64,000 nucleotides of DNA from Sphingobacterium sp. HMA12 (GTDB lineage Bacteria > Bacteroidota > Bacteroidia > Sphingobacteriales > Sphingobacteriaceae). Every line of letters begins with the position of its first letter. Within the stretch, counting starts at the first letter, position 1. Made by a program: the position numbers and the translations under genes. The notes beneath the pieces were generated by a model that did no database searches, was not told where the DNA came from, and saw nothing but the letters and a program-made list of their open reading frames with translations. The DNA lies in the NCBI RefSeq assembly GCF_002933815.1, contig NZ_BEYR01000001.1:1-64000 (forward strand). Reading direction: 5' to 3'. This document shows positions 45,339 through 54,061 of this stretch, piece by piece.

Positions 45339-45397
45339 TTATATATTTTCAATTTTCAAACATTTTATTAAAATGTTTGAAAATTGAAAATATATAA
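45339..45397. promoter_or_regulatory. Perfect 59-nt palindrome (29-bp arms) before a TetR gene
   Basis: Positions 45339-45367 are the exact reverse complement of 45369-45397, with a single base (45368) between them. The element ends 15 nt before the TetR start codon, where the promoter or operator of that gene is expected. The arms are AT-rich and contain AATTTTCAAA and CATTTTA. As RNA it would form one long, almost loopless hairpin; as DNA it could be extruded or bound by several dimers. Confidence 0.85.
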
Positions 45398-45412
45398 CTA
45401 ACTTTAATTCAG

Positions 45413-46021
45413 ATGAACAAAAAGGAACAGGTTAAGTTGCGGATTGGTCAGGCCGCAATGGAGTGTTTTGAGCGATATGGCTTGGAAAAGACAACATTGG
45501 ACGATATTGCAAAAGCGGTTGGATTGAACAAAACTTCGCTTTACTATTATTACAAGAACAAGGAAGATATTTTTATAGAGGTTGCTATCCGTGAGGGAGA
45601 GTCCTTTATAGGAACGTTACAGCAGAGTACATTGAAGAAAAAGGGAGTAGAGCATCAGATAGCCTTCTATCTGGAATCAAGATTGAACTATTATACGAAT
45701 GTACTGAATATGAACCGGGTATCGGTAGAATCTCTGGATAAGATTTTACCTCGGTTTTTTGAACTATATGATGCGATGATGGTGCAAGAGAAAGACTTTC
45801 TGACAAAGCTTTTACTGCAAGCCGCCGTTCAAGAACAGCTGGATATGGAAGATCCGGAAAATACGGCCTCGGTATTAATCAATTTTGCCAACGCGTTAAA
45901 GCATAGTACCGAGCAACAAGCAATCCTAAAGAAGCAAGTCGAAATCGACTATACGCAAAGCCTTCGGGATACTAAATTTTTGGTTTCCTTGATTTTTAAG
46001 GGAATCAGAAAGCGAGGATGA
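45413..46021 (+). CDS. TetR/AcrR family regulator of the TonB/beta-helix/cytochrome cluster
   Basis: A 202-residue regulator. It has an N-terminal helix-turn-helix (AAMECFERYGLEKTTLDDIA, then VGLNKTSLYYYYKNKEDIF) and a helical ligand domain. It lies first in a same-strand run with the TonB receptor (75-nt gap), and directly behind the 59-nt palindrome that is the obvious candidate for its own operator. It probably represses this cluster. The inducer is unknown and could be the cluster's substrate. Confidence 0.9.
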   Translation: MNKKEQVKLRIGQAAMECFERYGLEKTTLDDIAKAVGLNKTSLYYYYKNKEDIFIEVAIREGESFIGTLQQSTLKKKGVEHQIAFYLESRLNYYTNVLNMNRVSVESLDKILPRFFELYDAMMVQEKDFLTKLLLQAAVQEQLDMEDPENTASVLINFANALKHSTEQQAILKKQVEIDYTQSLRDTKFLVSLIFKGIRKRG

Positions 46022-46096
46022 TAACCTGTTTTAGGGAATCATGGATGGGGTAAAGTGAAGCCTTGAAGCGATTATTATACGCTAACCAATATAAAC

Positions 46097-48850
46097 ATGA
46101 AAAAAATTACCTTATTCATCCAGATTCTCTGTTTCTGCGCTCCATTGTCGTTGGTTGCGCAACACACAATAAACGGGCGCGTACGTAACAGCCTAACCGG
46201 AGAAGCAGCTTATGCCGTCTCCATACGTGTAAAAGACGGTAAGCAAGGCACATTTTCGGACGATCGAGGTCGTTTTCAATTGAAAACGAACAAAGCTTTA
46301 CCACTAATCCTATCTATTTCTGCAATCGGTTTTGAACCCAAAGAGATTGTTGTTGAAAGTACGGCTTCCACTTTGGAGATTCCGCTGAATGTTTCGCCAA
46401 TCTTAGGGCAAGAGGTGGTGGTGTCAGCAAGCCGAACGGTGCAGACCAAACTTTCTTCTCCGGTAACTATTGAGCAAATCAATATTAAAGATATCCATAA
46501 TGCTGCGCAGATAAATTACATGGATATGTTACAGGGGCTGCGAGGAGTTGATGTTACCGTATCGAGTATTGGTTTTACGAGTGTCACTACACGCGGATTC
46601 AATACGAGTGGAAATACAAATTTTACGCAAATTGTTGATGGGATGGACAACCAAGCTCCAGGCTTAAACTTTCCATTGGGTTCTGTGATTGGCTTGACCC
46701 AACTTGATGTCGATAATATTGAGCTTTTATCAGGCGCTTCTTCTGCGTTATATGGCTCACGGGGACTCAACGGAACGATGATTGCGACAGGTAAAAATCC
46801 ATTCAAATATCAGGGATTAAGTATATTGGTAACTCAGGGAGTCAATCATATATACCCTAAAAAGAACAACGATCCAGTCCCCGCTTCACCCTACTATGAC
46901 TGGTCTATCCGTTATGCCAGGCAGCTCAGTAATCGGATTGCTTTTAAGATTAACGGTCAATATACACAAGCAAAGGACTGGGTTGCCAATGATGGGACGA
47001 ACAAAAACGGTTTGGGTACAGCGCTCACAGATCCCAATTATAATGGTGTGAATAGGTATGGAGGAGCAACTTCGGTAGATATCAATCCTTTCCTGGAAGC
47101 TGCTCTTGCAGGAAACCCCGATTTGGGGCCTATTGTTGAACCTCTACTTGCTCATCCAAATTATGTCTCACGTACAGGCTACCCTGAGTATGGATATCTT
47201 GATAATCGGGCAAAGCTTTTTAAGGTAAATGGTGAATTTCGCTATAAGATTTCGCCTGATATCGAAGCGATTGCCTCAGCAACTTTTGGTACTGGAAATA
47301 TTGTCTATACCAATGATACCCGCTATCAGTTAAAAGGATTTAAAGTGGGGCAATATCGTTTGGAGGTACGGAGTGACAAATGGTTTGTTCGGACTTATAC
47401 GACTCAGGAAAATTCAGGCAAAACATTAGTGGCTGGCCCAACGGCCCAATACATCAATGAGTCCTGGAAAAAAAGTTACGATGGTAATGTAGGGGGCTGG
47501 TATCCTGAATATACTACCGGCTTTCTTCAGGCACTGGCCTCGGGGGCAGCACTTACAGATGCTCATCTCCAAGGACGCAGCTTGGCGGATCAAGGACGTG
47601 CGGAACTCGGTAGCGCATTATTCAATAAACTTAAAGACAGCATTAGCAATACGCCAATTTCTGATGGGGGGACGCTATTTCTGGACCGTAGTAAGCTGTA
47701 TAATACCGAAGCACAGTATAATTTTTCGGATCATATCAAATTTATGCAGGTCATAGCGGGCGTAAATTGGCGTTTATATAGCCTGAATTCTAAAAACACT
47801 TTATTCCCGGATAAGGATAAACCGATTCACGTCAATGAGTATAGTGTCTACCTTCAACTCGCGAAAAAGATCATGGAAGAACGGATGCATATTGCTACTT
47901 CTTTTCGATATGATAAGAATACCTTGTTTGCTCAACCGAAACTTACATCGCGAGCATCGATGGTATACGAAGTGCAAAGACAGAATTATTTACGTTTCTC
48001 TTATCAAAATGCGTATAGTTTTCCTTCAAATATTCAGGCGCTCCAAAATACAATGAACGGTTATAATAGCTTTTCATCCGGTGGATCCTCGTTCTTATTG
48101 ATTGATAACTATCAATTTGACCGTTATCCTCCTTACACATTGGAAAGTGTCCAAAAATTTCAGGCGACAAATGATCCGAAGGTACTTCAGCTATTCAAGT
48201 TTGACGATATAAAGCCACAGTCCGTAAATGCTTTTGAACTGGGATATGCGGCCATGATTGGAAAGCGTGTCATGATTGATGTATTAGGTTATTTTTCAAC
48301 ATGGAAGAATTTTATTGGTTATGCCAATGTTGCAAATACACCGGGCACTGACGACATCAATGCTTTTAAGGATCACACGACCTATGTCCAATATAATGTG
48401 GCTTTTAACGGTGGAGAAACTGTCAATACATATGGTTATGCCGCAAGTGTGAGCGTAGATCTCGGTAAGAATTTTATGACAAAGGCAAACTATTATTCGG
48501 ACTATCTTAAAAACAAAAATAACAGTCAGATCAACAACTTTAATACACCGAATTATCACGTCAATTTTGAATTTGCAAATAGTGGATTCGGTAAAAAGCA
48601 GGTCTGGTCCTTTAGTACATCTCTTCGTTATAAGCCCGGATATTATTATGTTGTTTCAGGCGGTCTGGCGGCAGGACAGGTGCCCAGCTCCGCAGTAATT
48701 GATGCTCAGGTGAGCTATAAGTTTATTAAAGCCCGTTCTGGCATTCGTATAGGTGGAACGAACATTACGAATAAATATTATTCTACTGGTATCGCAAATC
48801 CTCGCATCGGTGCGGTGTATTACGTCACCTATGCTTATAATATTCTTTAA
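46097..48850 (+). CDS. TonB-dependent outer-membrane receptor with carboxypeptidase-like N domain
   Basis: A 917-residue receptor. The signal peptide is cleaved near LVAQ (residue 22). A carboxypeptidase-regulatory-like domain follows (about 24-105, INGRVRNSLTGEAAYAVSIR), then the plug (about 115-225, with TTRGFNTSGNTNFTQIVDGM and SGASSALYGSRGLNGTM) and a 22-strand-type barrel ending in YYVTYAYNIL. No SusD partner is adjacent, so it is not a typical glycan pair. In this cluster it should import the substrate that the downstream enzymes oxidise, which is an inference from the gene order. Confidence 0.92.
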   Translation: MKKITLFIQILCFCAPLSLVAQHTINGRVRNSLTGEAAYAVSIRVKDGKQGTFSDDRGRFQLKTNKALPLILSISAIGFEPKEIVVESTASTLEIPLNVSPILGQEVVVSASRTVQTKLSSPVTIEQINIKDIHNAAQINYMDMLQGLRGVDVTVSSIGFTSVTTRGFNTSGNTNFTQIVDGMDNQAPGLNFPLGSVIGLTQLDVDNIELLSGASSALYGSRGLNGTMIATGKNPFKYQGLSILVTQGVNHIYPKKNNDPVPASPYYDWSIRYARQLSNRIAFKINGQYTQAKDWVANDGTNKNGLGTALTDPNYNGVNRYGGATSVDINPFLEAALAGNPDLGPIVEPLLAHPNYVSRTGYPEYGYLDNRAKLFKVNGEFRYKISPDIEAIASATFGTGNIVYTNDTRYQLKGFKVGQYRLEVRSDKWFVRTYTTQENSGKTLVAGPTAQYINESWKKSYDGNVGGWYPEYTTGFLQALASGAALTDAHLQGRSLADQGRAELGSALFNKLKDSISNTPISDGGTLFLDRSKLYNTEAQYNFSDHIKFMQVIAGVNWRLYSLNSKNTLFPDKDKPIHVNEYSVYLQLAKKIMEERMHIATSFRYDKNTLFAQPKLTSRASMVYEVQRQNYLRFSYQNAYSFPSNIQALQNTMNGYNSFSSGGSSFLLIDNYQFDRYPPYTLESVQKFQATNDPKVLQLFKFDDIKPQSVNAFELGYAAMIGKRVMIDVLGYFSTWKNFIGYANVANTPGTDDINAFKDHTTYVQYNVAFNGGETVNTYGYAASVSVDLGKNFMTKANYYSDYLKNKNNSQINNFNTPNYHVNFEFANSGFGKKQVWSFSTSLRYKPGYYYVVSGGLAAGQVPSSAVIDAQVSYKFIKARSGIRIGGTNITNKYYSTGIANPRIGAVYYVTYAYNIL

Positions 48851-48877
48851 CAAAAATAAACCATAAAAAGATAAATC

Positions 48878-50152
48878 ATGAAAGGATATGTAAAAAACTG
48901 GCTCATAATGGTGTTCATAAGTTTCGCCTTTTGGAGCTGCAAGAATCAACAAAGTAAAGATTATAACATGTTGACTTTTGGGCCCGGGCAGGAGGAAGCG
49001 ATTGAAGAGGCTTTTCTGTCGATTAAAGATAGTACGAATATACATTTGAAATCGGGTAAATATCGTTTTGATAACCTAAGTATCGCGCAGGTAAATCATA
49101 TTAAAATTGAAGGTGAGGGACATGATAAAACAATCATTGACTTCTCAGGTCAGATACAGGGGGGAGAGGGAATCCGTATTACTGATGTTAAGGGATTGAC
49201 AATAGGGAGTATGACGATCCGGGATTCGAAAGGAGATTTATTGAAAATAAACAATAGCCAGGACATTATTATTACGGATCTACACAGTGTATGGAGTTCG
49301 GCCGATTCTACAAGTGGTGGATATGGAATTTATCCGGTGCTTTGTAAAAATGTTCTTATTGAAAACTGCTATGCCGAAGGGGCGTCAGACGCAGGTATTT
49401 ATGTTGGACAAACCAAAGGAGTCGTGGTAAGAAAATGCAAGGCATCAAAGAATGTCGCTGGTTGTGAAATTGAAAATACGACAGATGCCAAGGTATATGA
49501 CAATGAGTTTTATGGAAATACTGCTGGTTTTCTGATTTTTGATCTACCCGATCTATCCCAGCGCGGCGGACGAGTGAAGGCTTATCGTAATAATATTTAT
49601 GATAATAATTTTAAGAATTTTGCAAAAGGAGGTAGTTTTGGGACTTTTTGGGGGGTAGGAAATGCTTCACCCGGAAGTGGAATTATTATCCTTTCCACAT
49701 CAAATATCGAACTATATAACAATACGATTGAACAAAATAACACTTCTGCTATTACCATAGCTTCTGGTTTTGCTGTGGATGAGAAGGCCGCGGAGCGTAT
49801 CAATAACAACTACTCGCCAATACCCGCTCATATTAAAATCCATGGAAATACAATAAGCATGGGAGATAAGTTTCCTCAGCCTGCCTATGAACACCGTATT
49901 GGCCAATTGATTATTGCTACTGAAGCGCAGCTAAATGCAGTCGAACCCAATCGTTCAGCGAAAAGAATCCCTGCAATTTTGTATGATGGGATCACCAGCA
50001 ACATTATGACCAATGGGACGGCCTTAAATCCGGATGCTATTTGCATTGACCAGCCGGGTGAGAATATGTTTGTTTCAGCAGATTTTAAACATGCGGGCCA
50101 GACAGACAAATGGAAACCATCAAGTAATGTAAAACCATTTCAATGCAAATAG
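48878..50152 (+). CDS. Right-handed parallel beta-helix lipoprotein (TIGR03805-like)
   Basis: A 424-residue predicted lipoprotein: signal sequence FISFAFWS and lipidated Cys21. The body is a parallel beta helix with about 22-residue coils (VLIENCYAEGASDAGIYVGQ, then VVVRKCKASKNVAGCEIENT) and many Asn positions, as in pectate-lyase-like folds. I recall this family as TIGR03805. It is typically found next to the diheme cytochrome family TIGR03806, as it is here, where the genes overlap by 10 bp. Its substrate is unknown. It starts 28 nt after the TonB receptor gene. Confidence 0.82.
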   Translation: MKGYVKNWLIMVFISFAFWSCKNQQSKDYNMLTFGPGQEEAIEEAFLSIKDSTNIHLKSGKYRFDNLSIAQVNHIKIEGEGHDKTIIDFSGQIQGGEGIRITDVKGLTIGSMTIRDSKGDLLKINNSQDIIITDLHSVWSSADSTSGGYGIYPVLCKNVLIENCYAEGASDAGIYVGQTKGVVVRKCKASKNVAGCEIENTTDAKVYDNEFYGNTAGFLIFDLPDLSQRGGRVKAYRNNIYDNNFKNFAKGGSFGTFWGVGNASPGSGIIILSTSNIELYNNTIEQNNTSAITIASGFAVDEKAAERINNNYSPIPAHIKIHGNTISMGDKFPQPAYEHRIGQLIIATEAQLNAVEPNRSAKRIPAILYDGITSNIMTNGTALNPDAICIDQPGENMFVSADFKHAGQTDKWKPSSNVKPFQCK

Positions 50153-51231
50153 CCGTGAAAAATAGAAAACTAACCCTAATTGGGATTGTTATTTTGAGTG
50201 TGTTCTTTTTGACTTTGCAACAAAGCTGCCGGCCAGGGGAAAATAAATCGGAACAGCTCAATAATTCATTCGTGTTTAAAGAAAAGCTTTCTGGTTATGG
50301 ATTTTTCAAGGGAAAGTTGAGGGATCTATTGCCGAAAAAAGGGGTAATCCCTTACGAGCTAAGTACACCTTTGTTTTCAGACTATACGGTTAAAGATCGC
50401 TTTATTATTCTTCCACAGGGAAAATCAGTTGAATATACTGCACAGGGGCCTTTAGATTTTCCGGATTCAACAATAATCGTTAAAAATTTCTCCTATATCA
50501 ATGTTCAAGGGCAGAAGATTATTATTGAAACCCGTTTATTGGTCAAAGACCCCGCAGATCATAACTGGAAAGTGATGAACTACCTTTGGAATGCTGCGCT
50601 GACGAATGCCGTTAAGCATATTCGAGGGGCGAAATTAGCGATCACTTTAGTCGATAACAATGGGAATAGGCATAAGACAAGTTATATGGTGCCAAATACC
50701 AATGATTGTAAGCGTTGTCATAATAATGCATCGAAATTAATGCCAATAGGTCCTAAAGCCCGTAATTTGAATTTTGTCCGTTCGGGCGATTCTGTCAATC
50801 AATTGGCTCACTGGAGTGCCAGGGGATTGTTGAAAAATATGCCCGACTTAGAGCATGTCGCGCAATTGCCCGTATGGACGGATAAGGATAAATATAGTCT
50901 TGAAAATCGTGCCCGGGCTTATTTAGACGTTAATTGCGCCCATTGTCATACAAAGGGCGGAGACGCATTTAATACGGGATTATTTCTCAACTACGAAGAG
51001 GATACGCCGGCACATCTGGGTGTGGATAAGGCCCCTGTATCTGCAGGAGGAGGAGCAGGTGGCTTAAACTATGATATTATACCTGGAGATTCCGAACATT
51101 CCATCTTATTGTATCGAATGAATAGTATAGAACCTGGCACATCAATGCCTGAACTGGCCCGAAGTATAATCCATAAGGAAGGTGTGGATTTGATCCGACA
51201 ATGGATAGATAATATGCCAAAGAAAAAGTAA
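50143..51231 (+). CDS. Diheme c-type cytochrome, SO2930/TIGR03806-like
   Basis: A 362-residue exported protein. An N-terminal hydrophobic segment ends at LQQSC (Cys29), a probable lipobox. Two haem sites are present: CKRCH at residues 189-193 and CAHCH at 265-269. The start overlaps the beta-helix gene by 10 bp, so translation is coupled. I recall the family as a conserved partner of the beta-helix protein, with no known reaction. Two haems in a periplasmic or cell-surface protein imply electron transfer, probably from a substrate to the respiratory chain. Confidence 0.85.
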   Translation: MQIAVKNRKLTLIGIVILSVFFLTLQQSCRPGENKSEQLNNSFVFKEKLSGYGFFKGKLRDLLPKKGVIPYELSTPLFSDYTVKDRFIILPQGKSVEYTAQGPLDFPDSTIIVKNFSYINVQGQKIIIETRLLVKDPADHNWKVMNYLWNAALTNAVKHIRGAKLAITLVDNNGNRHKTSYMVPNTNDCKRCHNNASKLMPIGPKARNLNFVRSGDSVNQLAHWSARGLLKNMPDLEHVAQLPVWTDKDKYSLENRARAYLDVNCAHCHTKGGDAFNTGLFLNYEEDTPAHLGVDKAPVSAGGGAGGLNYDIIPGDSEHSILLYRMNSIEPGTSMPELARSIIHKEGVDLIRQWIDNMPKKK

Positions 51232-51271
51232 CATTATCTTCGCCTTTCAATTTTATATTAATTCGAATAGC

Positions 51272-52663
51272 ATGATCGAACAAATAGATTCCATATTTCA
51301 GCAACAGCAGCTCTTTAAAATTGAATTGCGATATAGTGATGTCCGGGAACGGATAGAAAAGCTGCGTAAATTGCGCCGTGTAATTGAAAGCAACGAAGAT
51401 TTAATTTATGAAGCGTTGGCAAAAGATTTACGCAAATCAAGAAATGAAGCTGCAATAAGCGAGGTATTATTTATTTATGGTGAAATCGAGTTTGCTATTC
51501 GTCATTTGCGAAAATGGATGCAGCCAAAACACGTAGGGAGTTCAATGACAAACCTGCTGGCAAAAAGTTGGATTGTATATCAGCCCAAAGGGGCTGTTCT
51601 GATTATATCTCCCTGGAATTATCCCTTTCAGCTTACCATGAGCCCATTGGTATCAGCCATTGCCGCCGGTAATTGTATTGTGTTGAAACCGTCTGAACAC
51701 AGTCCATATACTTCGGCGGTAATTCGGATGATGATTTCCGAAGCATTTGATACCAAAGAAATCGTTTGTATCGAAGGCGAAAAGGCTACAGCGGAGACCC
51801 TTTTGAAACTTCCTTTTGATCATATTTTCTTTACCGGTAGTTCTGTGGTGGGCAAACAAATTATGAGCGCTGCTTCTGATCATTTAAGTTCCGTAACCTT
51901 GGAGCTCGGAGGAAAATCGCCGGTTATATTGGATGAAACAGCTTACCTTGAAAAGGCCGCAAATAAAATAGCCTGGGGGAAATTGATCAATGCGGGGCAG
52001 ACTTGTATTGCTCCAGACTACATTCTTGTCCCTAAAAAAATGCGCGATGAATTTGTAAAACATTACTTGAATGCTGTAAAAAAAATGTTTTTTACAGGGA
52101 GTGGTGGAATAGACCCTACCCGCTATGCGAAGATTATCAATCAGAATCATGCTGATCGCCTCAGTACTTTGATCGCCAGATCGGTTGAAGGCGGGGCAAC
52201 GCTGGTTGAAGGAGGGTTGCTGTCGGAGGATTTAACATTAACTCCAGCTTTGTTGATGGATGTTTCTTTGGATAATGCAGTCATGAGCGAAGAGATATTC
52301 GGACCTATCCTTCCTATTATAACTTATGAAAAATTGGAAGAAGCAATTTCTATCGTAAATCGGGGTGAAAAACCACTTGCATTGTATATTTTTAGCGAAA
52401 GTAAGCACCATACCCAGCTTATCATCAAACAAGTTGCTTCCGGAGGTGTCTGTGTCAATGATGTGCTGATCCATGTCTCTAATCCTCATTTACCATTCGG
52501 CGGGGTCAACGGTAGTGGCCTGGGAAGCTGCCACGGTTTTTTTGGCTTCAAGGCATTCTCACATGAACGTGCTGTCATGCGTCAATCTAAATATGATCTT
52601 TCCAAATGGATTTATCCCCCTTATAAAGATGGAATATTTAAATTGCTAAAAAAATGGATTTAG
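51272..52663 (+). CDS. Aldehyde dehydrogenase, ALDH3 (fatty-aldehyde) type
   Basis: A 463-residue NAD(P)-dependent enzyme. Catalytic Cys245 (NAGQTCIAPDYI) and Glu211 (VTLELGGKSPV) are present, with the Rossmann turn FFTGSSVVGK. The short length and the C-terminal part (SGLGSCHGFFGFKAFSHERA) resemble class 3 and fatty-aldehyde enzymes. It lies 40 nt after the cytochrome gene, so it is probably in the same operon. It would oxidise an aldehyde produced outside or from the imported substrate, which is inferred from position. Confidence 0.9.
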   Translation: MIEQIDSIFQQQQLFKIELRYSDVRERIEKLRKLRRVIESNEDLIYEALAKDLRKSRNEAAISEVLFIYGEIEFAIRHLRKWMQPKHVGSSMTNLLAKSWIVYQPKGAVLIISPWNYPFQLTMSPLVSAIAAGNCIVLKPSEHSPYTSAVIRMMISEAFDTKEIVCIEGEKATAETLLKLPFDHIFFTGSSVVGKQIMSAASDHLSSVTLELGGKSPVILDETAYLEKAANKIAWGKLINAGQTCIAPDYILVPKKMRDEFVKHYLNAVKKMFFTGSGGIDPTRYAKIINQNHADRLSTLIARSVEGGATLVEGGLLSEDLTLTPALLMDVSLDNAVMSEEIFGPILPIITYEKLEEAISIVNRGEKPLALYIFSESKHHTQLIIKQVASGGVCVNDVLIHVSNPHLPFGGVNGSGLGSCHGFFGFKAFSHERAVMRQSKYDLSKWIYPPYKDGIFKLLKKWI

Positions 52664-52687
52664 GCTGCTTATTTTTTATACTTGTAT

Positions 52688-53278
52688 ATGAATAAAATTA
52701 AAAGCATTGTTGTGTTTTGCGCTTCCAGTTTGGGCAATTCCACTATTTATGAGGATCAAGCGAAATATGTAGGTCATATTTTTGCACAACGGAATGTGCA
52801 ATTGGTATATGGCGGTGGACGCGCAGGATTAATGGGCGTGGTTGCAAATGCCGTTCTGGAAAAGGGTGGTTCGGTCATCGGTGTTATTCCCCATTTTTTA
52901 AACTCAAAAGAACGGGAACATCGCGGCGTAACAAAGTTAATTGTAGTAGATAGTATGCATGATCGTAAACGAATCATGAATGATTATGCCGAAGGAGTTA
53001 TTGCGCTGCCCGGTGGATTTGGGACACTGGAGGAGCTTTTTGAAATGACTACTTGGGCACAACTGGGGCTACATAGAAAACCTGTTGGGATATTAAATAT
53101 TAATGGGTTTTATGATCATTTGATCAAATTTATGGATCATATGGTTCTTGAGGGGCTTTTAAAACAGGAGAATAGAGAAATGCTGTTGATAAGCGATTCA
53201 ATTGAAGGGCTATTAGATAAGATGGAAAACTATGAGGCGCCAGAGGTAACAAAATGGATCCGAAAAAATGAGATTTAA
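52688..53278 (+). CDS. LOG-family nucleotide phosphoribohydrolase-like protein
   Basis: A 196-residue LOG/TIGR00730 protein. The motifs VYGGGRAGLMG and ALPGGFGTLEELFEMTTWAQLG (PGGxGTxxE) carry the active-site Arg and Glu. Homologues release ribose 5-phosphate from adenosine-type nucleotides (cytokinin activation in plants, AMP hydrolysis in others). The ATG at 52688 is used; a TTG six bases earlier is less likely. It follows the ALDH gene by 24 nt. It may be cotranscribed, but the family is widespread and may be unrelated to the cluster's work. Confidence 0.92.
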   Translation: MNKIKSIVVFCASSLGNSTIYEDQAKYVGHIFAQRNVQLVYGGGRAGLMGVVANAVLEKGGSVIGVIPHFLNSKEREHRGVTKLIVVDSMHDRKRIMNDYAEGVIALPGGFGTLEELFEMTTWAQLGLHRKPVGILNINGFYDHLIKFMDHMVLEGLLKQENREMLLISDSIEGLLDKMENYEAPEVTKWIRKNEI

Positions 53279-53897
53279 AAAAGCGTTGTTGTTTTAACAG
53301 GTTTTGCTTTCTAATACAGTCTTGACACAGCTCCTCTACTTTGTTAAGGCTGCTTTTATTTTAATAGTGTTTTTGGAGTTTTCTAACAGAAATTCTTTAA
53401 CTAATTATATTACAATTCAAAGGTCTTGTTACCCCTTTATTAATTACTGCTCCTCCTTTTGTCTTCCTGCACAGACGGTTTCGCCTGACAGCTTAAAATC
53501 ATGAAAATTGATAAAATAAAATCATTTCTAAGCATTATAAGCGGTAAAATCCCCGCCAGTTGTCTGAAGCATAGCATATCTCACGATATGTATGTTGAGC
53601 ACTGCAAAGCTAATGCGCTAACTGTATTCTGTAGAGCAAAAGATGGATGGATACGTCGGCTGCTCCATTTACTTGCTGATCCCTATCTATTGATTTTCTT
53701 ACACCAGATTTTATTAAATCAGCATATCAGACTGCAATTTTTGGATTTCGCAGGCTCTTCTGGGAAAACCATTGATTTTTTTTTGAAATTTGCAATTTGA
53801 TCAATTTTTTCTACAAAATGATCAATAGATAGTTGGACGATACGTTCTATCTTTGAAATGGCTATCAACTTGGTTTGATTGATGGGGAATAGGAGAA
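53279..53897. other. Noncoding region after the LOG gene
   Basis: About 620 bp. An ORF at 53501-53800 (99 codons) and one at 53304-53504 exist but resemble no family I know. Their composition is that of unselected AT-rich DNA, and I give them little weight. A short repeat CATATC-TCAC-GATATG lies at about 53576-53591. The region may be decayed sequence. Confidence 0.3.
53501..53800 (+). CDS. Doubtful 99-codon ORF
   Basis: Starts ATG, MKIDKIKSFLSIISGKIP, with a basic helical N-terminal half and a hydrophobic C-terminal half (ADPYLLIFLHQILL). No family is recognised, and no clear ribosome binding site is present. The N-terminal shape is loosely like the start of some transposases, so a decayed insertion sequence is possible, but there are no terminal repeats to support this. 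Confidence 0.2.
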   Translation: MKIDKIKSFLSIISGKIPASCLKHSISHDMYVEHCKANALTVFCRAKDGWIRRLLHLLADPYLLIFLHQILLNQHIRLQFLDFAGSSGKTIDFFLKFAI

Positions 53898-53986
53898 ATT
53901 ACCCATCGCTAGCTCGATCATAGGTACCCATATTTTAACCGGCGGGGTGCCTATGACGGCTAGCTTTTAGCAAGTTAAAGGGTAAT
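53898..53986. other. Elaborate stem structure, possible structured RNA or recombination site
   Basis: An outer stem ATTACCC (53898-53904) with GGGTAAT (53980-53986) encloses a long inner stem. The inner stem pairs GCTAGC (53908-53913) with GCTAGC (53959-53964), CG with CG, and TCATAGGTACCC (53918-53929) with the G-rich TGCCTATGA region (53945-53956, one G-T pair). Two single bases (53914 and 53917) bulge on one arm only. The apical loop holds ACC and GGC. It lies between the LOG gene and the terminator at 53996-54030. The compensated, bulged shape looks selected rather than random. Confidence 0.5.
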
Positions 53987-53995
53987 GTCCTTAAC

Positions 53996-54030
53996 AAAAA
54001 AAGGCTTGATCTTCGGATCAAGCCTTTCTT
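53996..54030. terminator. Terminator with UUCG tetraloop, for the Fe-S operon
   Basis: A perfect 12-bp stem AAAGGCTTGATC/GATCAAGCCTTT (54000-54011 with 54016-54027) closing a TTCG loop. On the minus strand it is followed by seven U, so it mainly ends the 54062-56162 operon. It can also work on the plus strand. Confidence 0.9.
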
Positions 54031-54061
54031 GTTTTATATCGTGATTTTTAAACTGAAATAG

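Noticed and set aside
48656..49045. 129-codon minus-strand ORF opposite the TonB receptor end
   Set aside because: A shadow of two real plus-strand genes; it has no independent support.
53304..53504. 66-codon ORF after the LOG gene
   Set aside because: Starts without a plausible site and resembles nothing; treated as noncoding.
53898..53986. Firm call of an integron attC site
   Set aside because: The bulged palindrome is suggestive, but the RYYYAAC/GTTRRRY core sites are not matched and no integrase or cassette array is visible. Kept only as one option in a finding.
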